Assembly: GCA_014584575.1 (NCBI GenBank)
Contig: JACTMP010000029.1
Location: forward strand, 97,150 to 161,149
Direction of reading: 5' to 3'
Source: Chloroflexota bacterium
GTDB lineage: Bacteria > Chloroflexota > Anaerolineae > Promineifilales > Promineifilaceae
Length of the DNA stretch: 64,000 bases
Shown: positions 34,194-43,198 of the stretch, one piece after another
How positions within the stretch are numbered: position 1 is the first letter of the stretch
How the letters are laid out: every line of letters starts with the position of its first letter
The notes under the pieces: model-generated
Seen by the model: the letters and a program-made list of their open reading frames with translations, nothing else
The model's database searches: none
Told to the model about the DNA's origin: nothing
Made by a program: the position numbers and the translations under genes

Positions 34194-34994
34194 ATGCAAG
34201 TTGTAAAAAGTTATCCCGATGGCATTTTTTGTTGGGTGGATTTGTCCACCACCGACCCGGCAGGCGCCAAAGCCTTCTATTCCGCTCTCTTTGGCTGGGA
34301 AATTGAAGATCGACCCATTGACGGTGGCGGCGTTTATACCATGTTGAACCTGGGCGGGCACAGCGTTGCCGGCATGGGCGAATTGCAGCCGGAAATGCAG
34401 GCACAGGGCATCCCATCCCATTGGATGTCTTACGTGAAACATGATGATGTAGATGGAGTGGCCGAGCGGGTGGCGGCAGCGGGGGGCTTTCTGCTCTTCC
34501 CGCCTATGGATGTGATGGATCAGGGCCGCATGATCATGGCCCAAGACCCCACCGGGGCGATGTTTGGCGTCTGGCAGCCAAACCGGCACACGGGCGCAGA
34601 GTTGGTGAACCAGCCAAATACTCTGGTGTGGAATGAACTGCAAACCAGAGATGCCGCCGCTGCCCAGGTGTTTTACCAGGCGGTGTTTGATTGGGAATCG
34701 CAGGTGGATGCTCCCAGTGGGTACGTGATGTTTGCCGTGGACGGCCGTCGCCAGGCCGGCCTGATGCAAATGGACGAATCTTGGGGTGATGTGCCCCCTA
34801 ACTGGGCCGTCTATTTTCAGGTAGAGGATGTAGCTGCCTACCAGGCCAGAGCGGAGGAGTTAGGCGCTAATATTCTGGTGCCTATGATGCCGGCCGGAGA
34901 AATGGGCCACTTTGCCGTGATTCAAGACCCGCAAGGCGCTGTTTTCACCATTATGAAATTTAATGGGCCATCTGATCCGCCACCTGGGTATTGA
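34194..34994 (+). CDS. VOC-family protein with two glyoxalase-like domains
   Basis: A 266-residue protein of two tandem vicinal-oxygen-chelate halves. The first runs from FCWVDLSTTDPAGAKAFYSA to IMAQDPTGAMFGVWQP and the second from LVWNELQTRDAAAAQVFYQA to FAVIQDPQGAVFTIMK. The repeat of D-PxGAxF at the ends is typical of the two-domain glyoxalase/bleomycin-resistance-like proteins. AAGGAG lies 8 bases before the ATG I chose at 34194; an upstream in-frame ATG at 34089 lacks one. The reaction is unknown: dioxygenase, lyase or binding protein are all possible. Confidence 0.88.
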   Translation: MQVVKSYPDGIFCWVDLSTTDPAGAKAFYSALFGWEIEDRPIDGGGVYTMLNLGGHSVAGMGELQPEMQAQGIPSHWMSYVKHDDVDGVAERVAAAGGFLLFPPMDVMDQGRMIMAQDPTGAMFGVWQPNRHTGAELVNQPNTLVWNELQTRDAAAAQVFYQAVFDWESQVDAPSGYVMFAVDGRRQAGLMQMDESWGDVPPNWAVYFQVEDVAAYQARAEELGANILVPMMPAGEMGHFAVIQDPQGAVFTIMKFNGPSDPPPGY

Positions 34995-34998
34995 TGTC

Positions 34999-35038
34999 AT
35001 TGGGTAATTGGGTGATTATCCAATTACTCAATTACCCA
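34999..35038. repeat. Inverted repeat, GGTAATT type, between convergent genes
   Basis: ATTGGGTAATTGGGTGATTA faces CCAATTACTCAATTACCC. Relative of 27152-27213. Likely bidirectional terminator. Confidence 0.8.
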
Positions 35039-35949
35039 TTCCCCACCAACGCCACCGCCCCCCACAACGGCGCATCATCTCCCAAGGCCGCAGGCACAAT
35101 GTCAAATTGCACCTGCGGCAGCGCCGTCTGGTGGGCGGTCTGGCGCACGGTCTCCCACCACAACTCCCCGGCTTTGGTCACGCCGCCGCCCAAAATGACC
35201 CGCTGTGGATTCATCAGGTTGGCGGCATTGCCAATGCCCACCCCCAATGCCCATGCGCCGCGCATCAAGATACGTGCTGCACCTTCATCTCCCTGAGCGG
35301 CCAATGCCGCCACTTCCTGACCGGTAATCGCCATCGCGCCCTTATGCTGCGCCGCCAGCCAATCTGCCGCCATGTAGGGGCCGGAGGCCAGCCGTTCCAC
35401 ACAGCCCTGTTTGCCACATAAACAGAGCGGGCCATCGGGGTCAACGGCCGTATGCCCAATTTCGCCCGCCATACCGTTGTGCCCGCGATACGTCCGTCCG
35501 CCCAATATCCAACCGCCGCCCACGCCCGTGCTCACCGTGATGTACAGCAAATCGCCCACCCCCTGCCCCGCACCAAAAAGCCATTCACCCAGAGCGGCTA
35601 CGTTGGCATCATTGTCTATGTGCACTGGCGCAGCGAAGATATCTGCTAAATGCTGCTGCAACGGCATTTCCTCCCAACCAGCCACATGGTGCGAGAGCCG
35701 TACCAGGCCGGTGTGAAAATCGGCGGGGCCACCAAAACTGACGCCGACGGCCGTAGCCCTCTCCCCCGCCAATAACTCCTGCGCCAGCGCCGCCATCGTC
35801 ACCAGGTCATAGTGGGCGTCGCCGTCCGCCGGAGAGTACACCCGTTTGTGCGCCTGCCAGATTAGCTCACCGGTGTGATAGACGGCCGTGTCTGCCACCG
35901 CCGCCGTCAACTTTGTGCCACCAAAATCCAATGCCAGAATCAACCCCAT
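35032..35949 (-). CDS. ROK-family sugar kinase or regulator-like protein
   Basis: A 305-residue ROK protein. The ATP-binding start is LILALDFGGTKLTAAVAD, then GVSFGGPADF, the substrate block HIDNDANVAALGEW, and the zinc motif LCLCGKQGCVERLASG. The GEIGHTAVDPDGPLC segment with the catalytic Asp (HIDNDAN) is intact. No DNA-binding helix-turn-helix is present, so a kinase role such as glucokinase or N-acetylmannosamine kinase is more likely than a repressor. It converges with the VOC gene. Confidence 0.88.
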   Translation of the reverse strand: MGLILALDFGGTKLTAAVADTAVYHTGELIWQAHKRVYSPADGDAHYDLVTMAALAQELLAGERATAVGVSFGGPADFHTGLVRLSHHVAGWEEMPLQQHLADIFAAPVHIDNDANVAALGEWLFGAGQGVGDLLYITVSTGVGGGWILGGRTYRGHNGMAGEIGHTAVDPDGPLCLCGKQGCVERLASGPYMAADWLAAQHKGAMAITGQEVAALAAQGDEGAARILMRGAWALGVGIGNAANLMNPQRVILGGGVTKAGELWWETVRQTAHQTALPQVQFDIVPAALGDDAPLWGAVALVGNG

Positions 35950-35974
35950 TTTTTACCTCCACGCTATACTTAAA

Positions 35975-36017
35975 TGTGTTCATGTGTTCACGTGAACACG
36001 TGAACACGCAAACACAC
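35975..36017. repeat. Inverted repeat, TGTTCAC type
   Basis: TGTGTTCATGTGTTCACG faces TGAACACGTGAACACGC. It lies between divergent genes, so it may carry a shared promoter or operator as well as a hairpin. Confidence 0.75.
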
Positions 36018-36021
36018 AATC

Positions 36022-36972
36022 ATGCCTATGTTAGCTAATCGTTTGCGGAAACGGCAACGCCATTTGCAAAAGTGGGCCAGGCGGCAGGATGTGGCCTGCT
36101 ACCGGCTGTATGAACGGGACATTCCCGAATACCCGGCCATCATTGACTGGTACGATGGCGCGGTGGTGGTGTGGCTGTACGGCCGTGCCCGTGACGAAAC
36201 GGCAGTGCAGCAGGCCGAGTGGCGGGCGCATACCCTGGCCGAAATTCAGACCGGGCTGGAAGTGGACGCCTCTCAGATTTTTGTCAAGGAGCGCGCCCGC
36301 CAGCAAGGGTTGGAGTCGCAGTATGAACGGCTGGCACAAACGGGGCATACGCGGTTGGTACGGGAGCAAGGGCTGATTTTTGAAGTGAACCTGAGCGACT
36401 ATCTGGACAGCGGCCTATTTCTGGATCATCGCCAGACGCGGGCGCTGGTGCGGGAGCGCGCCGCCGGCAAACGGGTGTTGAATCTGTTTGCCTACACGGG
36501 GTCATTTACGGTATATGCGGCACACGGCCGTGCCCAAACCACCACCACCGTTGACCTCAGCCAGACCTATAGCGAGTGGGCGGCGCGCAATCTGGCGCAC
36601 AATGGCTTTGCTGCGGGGTGGCAGCATCGCCTGGTGACGGCCGATTGCCTGCAATATCTGGCAAACGCCGCCGCCCGTGGCGAACAATATGATTTGATCA
36701 TCTGCGACCCGCCGACCTTCAGCAATTCCAAACGGATGCGGCAGGCCTCCTTTGCCGTTGACCGCGACCACCCGGCGCTGATTCAAGACTGCCTGCGTCT
36801 GCTGGCGCCGAATGGTGAACTCTTTTTCAGCACCAACGCACGCCGGTTCAAACTCAGCCCCACCGCTATCCCGCCATCCATCACCTGCACCGAGCTCACC
36901 CCCCAAACCATCCCCGAAGATTTCCACAACAAACAGATTCACCGCTGCTGGCTGCTGCAAAAAGTTGGCTGA
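36022..36972 (+). CDS. Class I SAM-dependent RNA methyltransferase-like protein
   Basis: A 316-residue methyltransferase resembling RlmI/RlmK enzymes that methylate 23S rRNA. The N-terminal part aligns with the PUA/EEHEE-like region (CYRLYERDIPEYPAIIDWYD). The SAM-binding block is VLNLFAYTGSFTVYAAHGRA, the acidic loop VDLSQTYSEWAARNLAHNGF, and the catalytic motif DLIICDPPTFSNSKRM. NGELFFSTNARRFKL closes the fold. The target rRNA base is not predictable. The gene starts right after the TGTTCAC repeat. Confidence 0.88.
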   Translation: MPMLANRLRKRQRHLQKWARRQDVACYRLYERDIPEYPAIIDWYDGAVVVWLYGRARDETAVQQAEWRAHTLAEIQTGLEVDASQIFVKERARQQGLESQYERLAQTGHTRLVREQGLIFEVNLSDYLDSGLFLDHRQTRALVRERAAGKRVLNLFAYTGSFTVYAAHGRAQTTTTVDLSQTYSEWAARNLAHNGFAAGWQHRLVTADCLQYLANAAARGEQYDLIICDPPTFSNSKRMRQASFAVDRDHPALIQDCLRLLAPNGELFFSTNARRFKLSPTAIPPSITCTELTPQTIPEDFHNKQIHRCWLLQKVG

Positions 36973-36983
36973 CAGGGCGGCAG

Positions 36984-37022
36984 GTCAGTCATTTGTCATT
37001 TGTCACTTGTCACTTGCCACCT
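36984..37022. repeat. Heptamer array, ATTTGTC type
   Basis: ATTTGTC twice, then ACTTGTC, ACTTGCC and CACCTGC, ending near the start of the next gene. Only one clear arm, so pairing is weak; GGCAGGTCA upstream is partly complementary. Confidence 0.55.
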
Positions 37023-37064
37023 GCTATCTTCCGCCGCCAGGGGAAAACTGCTAAACTATCCTCC

Positions 37065-37955
37065 ATGTTCATGGAACCGTTGGCAGGGTGGCTGTGGCAA
37101 ACGCCGCTGCCCTTGAGCAAAGAACCGTTAAACTATCCACAAACGGCCGTACTGGACGATGTACAGCAGTTGGCGGCCTTTGGCGGCACGGCCGATCCCC
37201 GGCTGGTATCATTCTGGCAGGGCACGGCCGTAACCACCTCCCCAACCAGCCCCTTCCGCTACGAACGGCGCACCATTGCCATCGCGGCGCTGGCGCTCAT
37301 TGCCATTCGCCATGAGGCAGAAACGGCCGTCGCCGGCCTCCGCCAGCTAACCTACCATGCGTTACCTGAGGTGCGTGAGTTGGCCGTACACTACCTGGGG
37401 CGGGCATTCACAGAGGCGGGACGGCCGTTTCCCGACGCCATCCTCAACGACATGACCCTGATCGCCCGGCAAGATGACGCCTTTGCGCCCCGTTTCCAGG
37501 CGCGGCGCATCCTACAAGTGGCCGGGGAGCCGGCGCCGCTAGACAACCCCAACGGCGTGTATGACCTGCGCGTGTCGCCGCTGCACAACCGGCGCGTCTA
37601 CCGCACCATCGCCATTCGCTCCGAACAAACGCTGCGTGATTTGCAGCGTTTTATCCAGCACGCCTTTGAGTGGGACAACGATCATTTGTTTTCGTTTTAC
37701 ATGAACGGGCGCAAATATGACGGCCGTTACCGTTTCTCCTGCGCCCACGAACAAGATCGCCCCCCCTGGGCCTTTGAAGCCATCATCGGCCAATTAGGGT
37801 TGGTGGTGGGCCACCGTTTTCTCTACCACTACAACTACGCCGCCGACCACCTTTTTGAAATTGAAGTCATCGCCATACGCCCCAATGTTCAAGCCGGCAA
37901 CTACCCCCGCCAGATTGACAATCGCGGCAAAGCACCCGTGCAGTATGCTCAGTAA
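37065..37955 (+). CDS. pRiA4b ORF-3-like protein with N-terminal HEAT-like region
   Basis: A 296-residue protein. The C-terminal half (YDLRVSPLHNRRVYRTIAIR, FIQHAFEWDNDHLFSFYMNG, HYNYAADHLFEIEVIAIRP) matches the plasmid pRiA4b ORF-3 domain, a ubiquitin-like fold seen in many bacteria with no known activity. The first 130 residues read like short HEAT-type helical repeats (ALALIAIRHEAETAVAGLRQ, LPEVRELAVHYLGRAF), an uncommon addition. The start could be ATG at 37065 or 37071. TAAACT at 37052-37057 is a weak -10, again close to the start codon. Confidence 0.72.
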   Translation: MFMEPLAGWLWQTPLPLSKEPLNYPQTAVLDDVQQLAAFGGTADPRLVSFWQGTAVTTSPTSPFRYERRTIAIAALALIAIRHEAETAVAGLRQLTYHALPEVRELAVHYLGRAFTEAGRPFPDAILNDMTLIARQDDAFAPRFQARRILQVAGEPAPLDNPNGVYDLRVSPLHNRRVYRTIAIRSEQTLRDLQRFIQHAFEWDNDHLFSFYMNGRKYDGRYRFSCAHEQDRPPWAFEAIIGQLGLVVGHRFLYHYNYAADHLFEIEVIAIRPNVQAGNYPRQIDNRGKAPVQYAQ

Positions 37956-38029
37956 TCGGTAAACGGTAAATCAGCCACCGATTACCGATCACCGATTACC
38001 GATCACCGATTACCGATCACCGTTTTACC
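37954..38029. repeat. Inverted repeat array, ATCGGTA type
   Basis: AGTAATCGGTAAACGGTAAA faces five ACCGATTACCGATC units in tandem. The final TTTACC is also a plausible -35 box for the SIR2 gene. Confidence 0.83.
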
Positions 38030-38052
38030 TCTCCCCCCACTGCCGCTATAAT
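38024..38052 (+). promoter_or_regulatory. Promoter of the SIR2-EAD gene
   Basis: TTTACC at 38024-38029, a 17-base spacer, TATAAT at 38047-38052. Start of transcription about 38059, 33 bases before the GTG. The -35 is within the end of the ATCGGTA repeat. Confidence 0.6.
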
Positions 38053-38091
38053 CCCCCCAACGACCTGACCAACCAGAGAAGGATAGACAGC

Positions 38092-39231
38092 GTGGAAACT
38101 GGCCTGAACGAACGAGATTGGAATCTGCTCCTGAAACGAATCGCCGACGGCAAATGCACACCTTTTATTGGGCCGGCGATTAACCAACCCTATCTACCTG
38201 CCCGCCGCGCCCTGGCATCTCGTTGGACCAGCGAATTTGGCTATCCTTTGGAAAATGGCGATCTGGCCCGTGTCAGTCAATATCTGGCAGTGGAAAACCA
38301 CCGCTACTTTCCCCACGACGAAATGCAGCGGCAGATCCTCGCTGCCCAAAAACCCAACTTTAGCGCACCCGGCCAACCCCATGCTATCCTGGCCGACTTG
38401 CCGCTGCCCATTTATATCACCACCAACTACGACAATTTGATGATGGATGCCCTGGCGCAGCGCCAGAAAGAGCCACGCCGGGAGCTTTGTCGCTGGAATC
38501 CCTATCTGCTGCGTTCCCACCCCTCCTTGCTGGAAACGGGATATCAGCCCACCCCCGCCAATCCGCTGCTCTATCACTTGCATGGTCATGTAGATGCGCC
38601 GGAATCTATGGTCTTGACTGAGGATGATTATCTGGATTTCCTGGTCAACATTTCTTCCAACGAATACAACCTGCCGCCACGCATCCAACAGGCGCTCACG
38701 GATTCATCTCTGCTGTTTATTGGCTACAGACCGGGAGATTGGGATTTCCGGGTGTTATTTCGCGGCCTGGTAGCCGCGGCTCAGGGCGATTTGCGCCGCA
38801 TTAGCGTGACGGTGCAATTGCCGCCCATTCCAGAGGATGCGGCGGAACCAACCAGAGAAAAAGCGCAAGAATATCTGGGCAAGTATATTGACCGTACCGA
38901 CCGGCAAATGCGGGTTTATTGGGGTACGGCCGAACAGTTTATTGCGGAACTTAGCCAACGCCGACAGGGGGCGGCGCCGGCATCAGCAGCCAGCGCAACT
39001 GTTTCGCCCACCGTTGACTTGCTGCGGCTGCAAACAAATCTCAGCGACACCTTCAACCTGCAAGAACTGCGCCAGTTAGCGCAATACGAACTGCGCATAG
39101 ATTATGAAACCTTCGCCGATACAAAACCGGTTTTTATTATGGAACTATTGACCTATATGCAGCGGCGCGGCCGCCTGTATGAACTGGCCGAAGTGTGCCA
39201 GCGATTGCGGCCCAATGTGGTCTGGTTATAG
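38092..39231 (+). CDS. SIR2-like protein with C-terminal effector-associated-like domain
   Basis: A 379-residue protein starting with GTG after GAAGGA. Residues 1-290 are a SIR2-like fold: TPFIGPAINQP (replacing the usual GAGxS), ITTNYDNLMMDAL with the catalytic-type Asn at 112, LHGHVDAPESMVLTEDDY with His164, and LLFIGYRPGDWDFRVL. These features fit the SIR2_2-type NADases that deplete NAD+ in defence systems such as Thoeris and DSR. Residues 291-306 form an Ala-rich linker. Residues 307-379 form a helical domain (FNLQELRQLA, QRRGRLYELAEV, LRPN) very like the N-terminal domain of the STAND ATPase at 3552-6089. NADase activity and defence role are inference. Confidence 0.83.
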   Translation: METGLNERDWNLLLKRIADGKCTPFIGPAINQPYLPARRALASRWTSEFGYPLENGDLARVSQYLAVENHRYFPHDEMQRQILAAQKPNFSAPGQPHAILADLPLPIYITTNYDNLMMDALAQRQKEPRRELCRWNPYLLRSHPSLLETGYQPTPANPLLYHLHGHVDAPESMVLTEDDYLDFLVNISSNEYNLPPRIQQALTDSSLLFIGYRPGDWDFRVLFRGLVAAAQGDLRRISVTVQLPPIPEDAAEPTREKAQEYLGKYIDRTDRQMRVYWGTAEQFIAELSQRRQGAAPASAASATVSPTVDLLRLQTNLSDTFNLQELRQLAQYELRIDYETFADTKPVFIMELLTYMQRRGRLYELAEVCQRLRPNVVWL

Positions 39232-39427
39232 GCGAAACTCGGCCAATCAACAGTTGACCGGGTGATCGTCACACCCGCACTGCGCGGCAACCTCTGGTTG
39301 GCAACCGAAATGGCCGTGCCCTGACCTGTTAGTACCATTCTGCTGTCTCTCCCCTACCTATTACCCACATCCCATCTCCTTTTTGCCATACGCGGTTTAC
39401 CTGACTTGTGTTAATGTGATACATGCT

Positions 39428-41623
39428 ATGGGCAGATCATCGTTATTGTTAGGGGCTGCACCGCCGGAACCATTTATGATTGACCGACTGGCATCGCCTC
39501 CTGTTAACCATCAGATCATCACCTACCGGCTGCTGCGGGCGATTGGCGAGTCCCTGGAGCCGGAGAGTGTGGCTTACCTGGCGGTGGAAAAGGTAGTGGA
39601 GTTGACCGGCTGGCCCACCGTCGCCATTTTGGCCCCAAGCGCCAGCGGGCTGATGACCGTACGCGCCGCCATGGGATCACTCCTGACAGATGTGGGCATT
39701 CACGGCCGTGCCTACCGCACCGGCGACACCCAAATGGTAGACAACCTCATTGGCGACTCTGATGAAGGCCCCACCTACCAAAAACTTTACAGCGCCCTAT
39801 CCATCCCCATGATCCGCAGCCGGCGGCGGTTAGGAATCTTTAGCGTGGAAAATGATCAGCCATTCACGCCCAGCGACGTGCTGCTGGCCGAATCTATGGC
39901 TGAGGTGATTGCCCTGGCGCTGGACCATGCCGAACTATATGAACAGTCACAACAACGGCTGATAGCCCAGACAGCTTTGCAGGAAGCGACGGCGACGATC
40001 ACGACCTCCTTAGAACTCCCGGTGGTGCTCAACCGCATTGCCGAACAGATGTGCCGCGCCATCAACGCGACCAGCGCCTATATTTGCAGTTATGAAAAGG
40101 ATTTGCGCAGCACCACCGTGCTGGCGGAATATGTCAGCCAGGCCGCGACCCCTTTAGAACAGTTGTCTGACCTGGGCGTTACCTATGGCTTGCCAGAGCA
40201 TTTCCCCAATGACATCACGGCTTTAGAAAGGGGGGAATTGGCTGTCACGTACAGAGATGATGCTCGCTTATCTGAAGCGGCCCAGGCGCATTTAGAGCGG
40301 TTTGGTGCGCAAACGGTATTGACCATTCCCCTGCAAATTGGCGGCGACACCATTGCTTATGCGGAATTGTGGGAAAGTCGCCGCCGCCGTACCTTTACGG
40401 ATAGCGAGATGGCGCTCTGCCGGGGTATCGCCCAACATGCAGCCATTGCGCTGGAAAATGCACGGCTGTTCCAGGCTATTCGGGAGGAACACGGCCGTTT
40501 CCAGGCCCTTATTGCCGCAAATGATGATGGCATTGTGCTGGTGGGTATAGACGGCCGTATCCTGCTCATCAATCGCCCCGCTTTTGACTTCTTCCAACTG
40601 GAAAGCGGTCCCGAAGAGTGGATGGGGCGTTCGGTGCAAGAGGCAGTGAACTGGCTGCGTTCTCGCTCCCCGGAGGCAGCGTGTGTGATTGCGACGGAAG
40701 CAAAGCGAGTGGCTGCCGGTGATTCTGCTGCCGGCGAAGGCGAATTTGATCTGCCGCCGCGCATGGTGCATTGGCGGAACCTGCCCGTCTTGCTGGATGG
40801 ACAGCCGATGGGTCGCCTGATCGTGCTGCGCGATACCACTCAGCAACATGCCCTGGAACAGATGCGTGACGACCTGACCCACACCATGGTCCATGATTTA
40901 CGCGGGCCATTGACCGCCATTTCCATCTCGCTAGATGCGCTGCAAATGATGGAACAGGCACCCAACATCACCCCAGAACGGCGGCGGCAAACAATTGAAC
41001 GCGCCGGCAGCAGCACCCAAAAATTATTGGCGCTGGTGGAGTCTATTTTGGAACTGAGCCGGTTGGAAAACGGCCGTTTGGAATTAAGCTACCAACAAGT
41101 CTCCCTGGCCGAAGTGCTAACCGGGGTGGTAGATGGGCAAATACCCCTGGCCCGTGAAAAAGAGATTGACCTCATCTGCCATTGCCCTGAGCCAGCGCCG
41201 GTGCTGGTAATGGACCGCAGCTTGATCGAACGGGTGGTACAGAATTTGATCCATAATGCCCTAAAATTTACCCCTAATGGAGGCCAGGTTTGTGTGGCGG
41301 GGCAGTATGACGAAACGCGGGCCGCCGCATCGGTAACAGTGACCGACTCGGGGCCAGGCGTACCGGTGGAGATGCAGACCCATCTGTTTGAGAAATTTTC
41401 CAGAGGGATGCAGCGGGAGCGGGGCAGCGGGCTGGGACTCTATTTTTGCCGGATGGCGGTGGAGGCGCATCACGGCCGTATCTGGCTGGCAAACAGTTCT
41501 GATGCAGGCACTACGATTCAGTTTTTGTTACCGCTCTCTCCAGAGCCGCTCTCTCCAGAGCCGCTCTCTCCAGAGCCGCTTGCCCCCGAATCACAATCGG
41601 CCCAAACAATTCCGGTTGACTGA
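39428..41623 (+). CDS. Cytoplasmic GAF-GAF-PAS sensor histidine kinase
   Basis: A 731-residue soluble histidine kinase; I found no membrane helix. I start at ATG 39428; TTG 39383 and ATG 39476 are alternatives. Two GAF domains (about 30-170 and 195-345) and a PAS-like region (about 355-470, with FQALIAANDDGIVLVGIDGR) precede a HisKA domain with phospho-accepting His489 in TMVHDLRGPLTAIS. The ATPase has NLIHNALKF, TDSGPGVPVEM and RGSGLGLYFCRMA. No response regulator is adjacent. The C-terminus repeats PLSPE three times because of a 15-base DNA repeat shared with the convergent scpA gene. Confidence 0.9.
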   Translation: MGRSSLLLGAAPPEPFMIDRLASPPVNHQIITYRLLRAIGESLEPESVAYLAVEKVVELTGWPTVAILAPSASGLMTVRAAMGSLLTDVGIHGRAYRTGDTQMVDNLIGDSDEGPTYQKLYSALSIPMIRSRRRLGIFSVENDQPFTPSDVLLAESMAEVIALALDHAELYEQSQQRLIAQTALQEATATITTSLELPVVLNRIAEQMCRAINATSAYICSYEKDLRSTTVLAEYVSQAATPLEQLSDLGVTYGLPEHFPNDITALERGELAVTYRDDARLSEAAQAHLERFGAQTVLTIPLQIGGDTIAYAELWESRRRRTFTDSEMALCRGIAQHAAIALENARLFQAIREEHGRFQALIAANDDGIVLVGIDGRILLINRPAFDFFQLESGPEEWMGRSVQEAVNWLRSRSPEAACVIATEAKRVAAGDSAAGEGEFDLPPRMVHWRNLPVLLDGQPMGRLIVLRDTTQQHALEQMRDDLTHTMVHDLRGPLTAISISLDALQMMEQAPNITPERRRQTIERAGSSTQKLLALVESILELSRLENGRLELSYQQVSLAEVLTGVVDGQIPLAREKEIDLICHCPEPAPVLVMDRSLIERVVQNLIHNALKFTPNGGQVCVAGQYDETRAAASVTVTDSGPGVPVEMQTHLFEKFSRGMQRERGSGLGLYFCRMAVEAHHGRIWLANSSDAGTTIQFLLPLSPEPLSPEPLSPEPLAPESQSAQTIPVD

Positions 41624-42293
41624 CCGCGATTTCCTGCCGTTTGATTAGCTCCAGCACTGCCAGTAATGTAACCGAAATTTCTACCCGATTGCTCTCTTCC
41701 GATAACAATTCCCGGAATTGAAATGTGTGGCCTTGATGAGCGCGGTAACGCAGCCGGGCGATCTGCCCCTCAATGGTAATACGGCGCGGCTGCACCAGGG
41801 CTACACTCTCCTCCCGGTTTTCGACGCGGGCCAACACCTGGCGCACGGCCGTGAGCAAACTCTCCACCGTCACCCCACTCAAATCTAACCGGCTCTCCAG
41901 CTTTGGCGGCGGCGCGACGCGCAAGAAGGTACGCAGCCCCGCTTCTTCGCGGTTTTGCAGCCAGCGGGCGGCCTCTTTGAACTGTTTATAGGTCTTTAAC
42001 TGGCGCACCAGCGCCTCGGCCGGGTCTTCTTCCTCTTCCCCTTCAATGATGACCGGCGTTTGCGGCAGCAGCGCCCGGCTTTTAATCAGCACCAGCCGCG
42101 CCGCCACCACCAGAAAATCAATCAACTGCTCCATGCGGTTTTCTTTCATCTGCTCAATTTGAGCCAGATATTGGGCGGTGATTTGGGTCAGGGATACGGC
42201 CGTGATGTCTAACTCTTGCCGCTCAATCAGGTGCAGCAGCAAGTCCAACGGGCCGGAAAATACGGGCAGGGCAATCTGGTACTGGTTAATCAT
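41511..42293 (-). CDS. scpA: Segregation and condensation protein A
   Basis: A 260-residue kleisin subunit that bridges SMC heads and ScpB in chromosome condensation. The N-terminal signature is YQIALPVFSGPLDLLLHLIE followed by LDITAVSLTQITAQYLAQIE. The middle LVVAARLVLIKSRALLPQ and the charged linker EGEEEEDPAEALVRQLKTYK are typical. The C-terminal winged helix includes FRELLSEESNRVEISVTLLA. The real start is ATG 42293; a frame from 42380 is too long. The last 25 residues repeat LERAA because the tail lies on a 15-base tandem repeat and overlaps the histidine kinase gene by 113 bases. Confidence 0.9.
   Translation of the reverse strand: MINQYQIALPVFSGPLDLLLHLIERQELDITAVSLTQITAQYLAQIEQMKENRMEQLIDFLVVAARLVLIKSRALLPQTPVIIEGEEEEDPAEALVRQLKTYKQFKEAARWLQNREEAGLRTFLRVAPPPKLESRLDLSGVTVESLLTAVRQVLARVENREESVALVQPRRITIEGQIARLRYRAHQGHTFQFRELLSEESNRVEISVTLLAVLELIKRQEIAVSQPELFGPIVIRGQAALERAALERAALERAVTKTES
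41531..41575. repeat. 15-base tandem repeat, three copies, shared by two opposed genes
   Basis: Unit CCGCTCTCTCCAGAG three times, then a partial copy. It encodes PLSPE repeats in the histidine kinase (plus strand) and LERAA repeats in ScpA (minus strand). Confidence 0.92.
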
Positions 42294-42393
42294 ACGTGAT
42301 GGTGGCCGGCGCTCCCGCCGTACCACACCTGTTTTGCTAAACGTGAATATCGGAATTATACGGCCGTCACCCTTTGCCAACCAATGTCTTGTC

Positions 42394-42567
42394 TTATGCC
42401 GCTACTGGCCCGGCCCACAGATTCTCCATCGGCAGCACATAGAGGCGCACCAATCCGCTGCCGGTGGTGACGGCCAGATAAACGCCATCCGGGCTGAAAG
42501 CCACTTCACGGTGTGCCTCTGCGCCCAGAGGCCTATGGTGATTGATAAAGAAATCCAGGTAAGGCAT
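42394..42567 (-). pseudogene. Remnant of a WD40-repeat protein
   Basis: A 57-codon frame from ATG 42567 to TAA 42394. Its translation contains AHREVAFSPDGVYLAVTTGS and GLVRLYVLPMENLWAG, the C-terminal blade of a WD40 protein. The first 17 codons are unrelated-looking (MPYLDFFINHHRPLG). It is far too short for a propeller and probably is the 3' end of a gene lost by deletion. The rest of the spacer to 42743, including repeats of CGGATGTC, shows no other gene. Confidence 0.65.
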
Positions 42568-42743
42568 CCGTTTTTTTGAAAAATCGGATGTCTACGGATG
42601 TCCTACGTGGGTTTGGGACAAGATTTGGGGCAGGAGTCACATGACGGTGGGACAGAGGAGCGTTTACAGTAATCGGCAAGCAGACATCACAAAATGGCTG
42701 ATTTGAAATCCAGAGATAACACAATTTTTATGGAGGTGTTCTG

Positions 42744-43064
42744 ATGCCTTATCAATATGGTATTGAGGCCAAAGTAGGCAATGTTAGCGTGAAGATTCCC
42801 AAGCTAAAGAAAAAAATTCTCTTACCACCGGACTTGTGGGGGCCGTTTGATTTTTGGGGAATTGAAGAGGAATCGCTCATTTCACAATGGGTAATTGATG
42901 ATCAGCTTGACCAGGTTGTCATGCAAGACCTAAGCGTACTGGTTACTCTTGATGACCTGGCCGATAGCTTGAGTCCCAGCCTGCGGCGTGGCGTCAAACA
43001 ACATATCAAGAAAGCAATTGAACAGATAGAGCTACCAGAAGGGCGCAGCGTGCGGCGTGGCTAA
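42744..43064 (+). CDS. Small hypothetical protein
   Basis: A 106-residue protein with a TATGGAGGTG ribosome site 5 bases from the ATG. It has a basic N-terminal part (KIPKLKKKILLPPDL) and an acidic centre (VIDDQLDQVVMQDLSVLVTL). No signal peptide, membrane helix or known motif is visible. It is followed at 135 bases by the peptidoglycan-binding eCIS-like protein and may be functionally linked to it. The region is more A+T-rich than its surroundings. Confidence 0.6.
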   Translation: MPYQYGIEAKVGNVSVKIPKLKKKILLPPDLWGPFDFWGIEEESLISQWVIDDQLDQVVMQDLSVLVTLDDLADSLSPSLRRGVKQHIKKAIEQIELPEGRSVRRG

Positions 43065-43198
43065 TAAAAATGAATGCTGTTGGCGGCAAAGCTGGGCGAA
43101 CAGCCAGAGAAAATGATGACCGAAGAACCTATAGGCCCGTGACTCGAACAGTTGCACCAGGCGACAAAAATGGGAACCAGGGCTAGGGAATATGTAAG

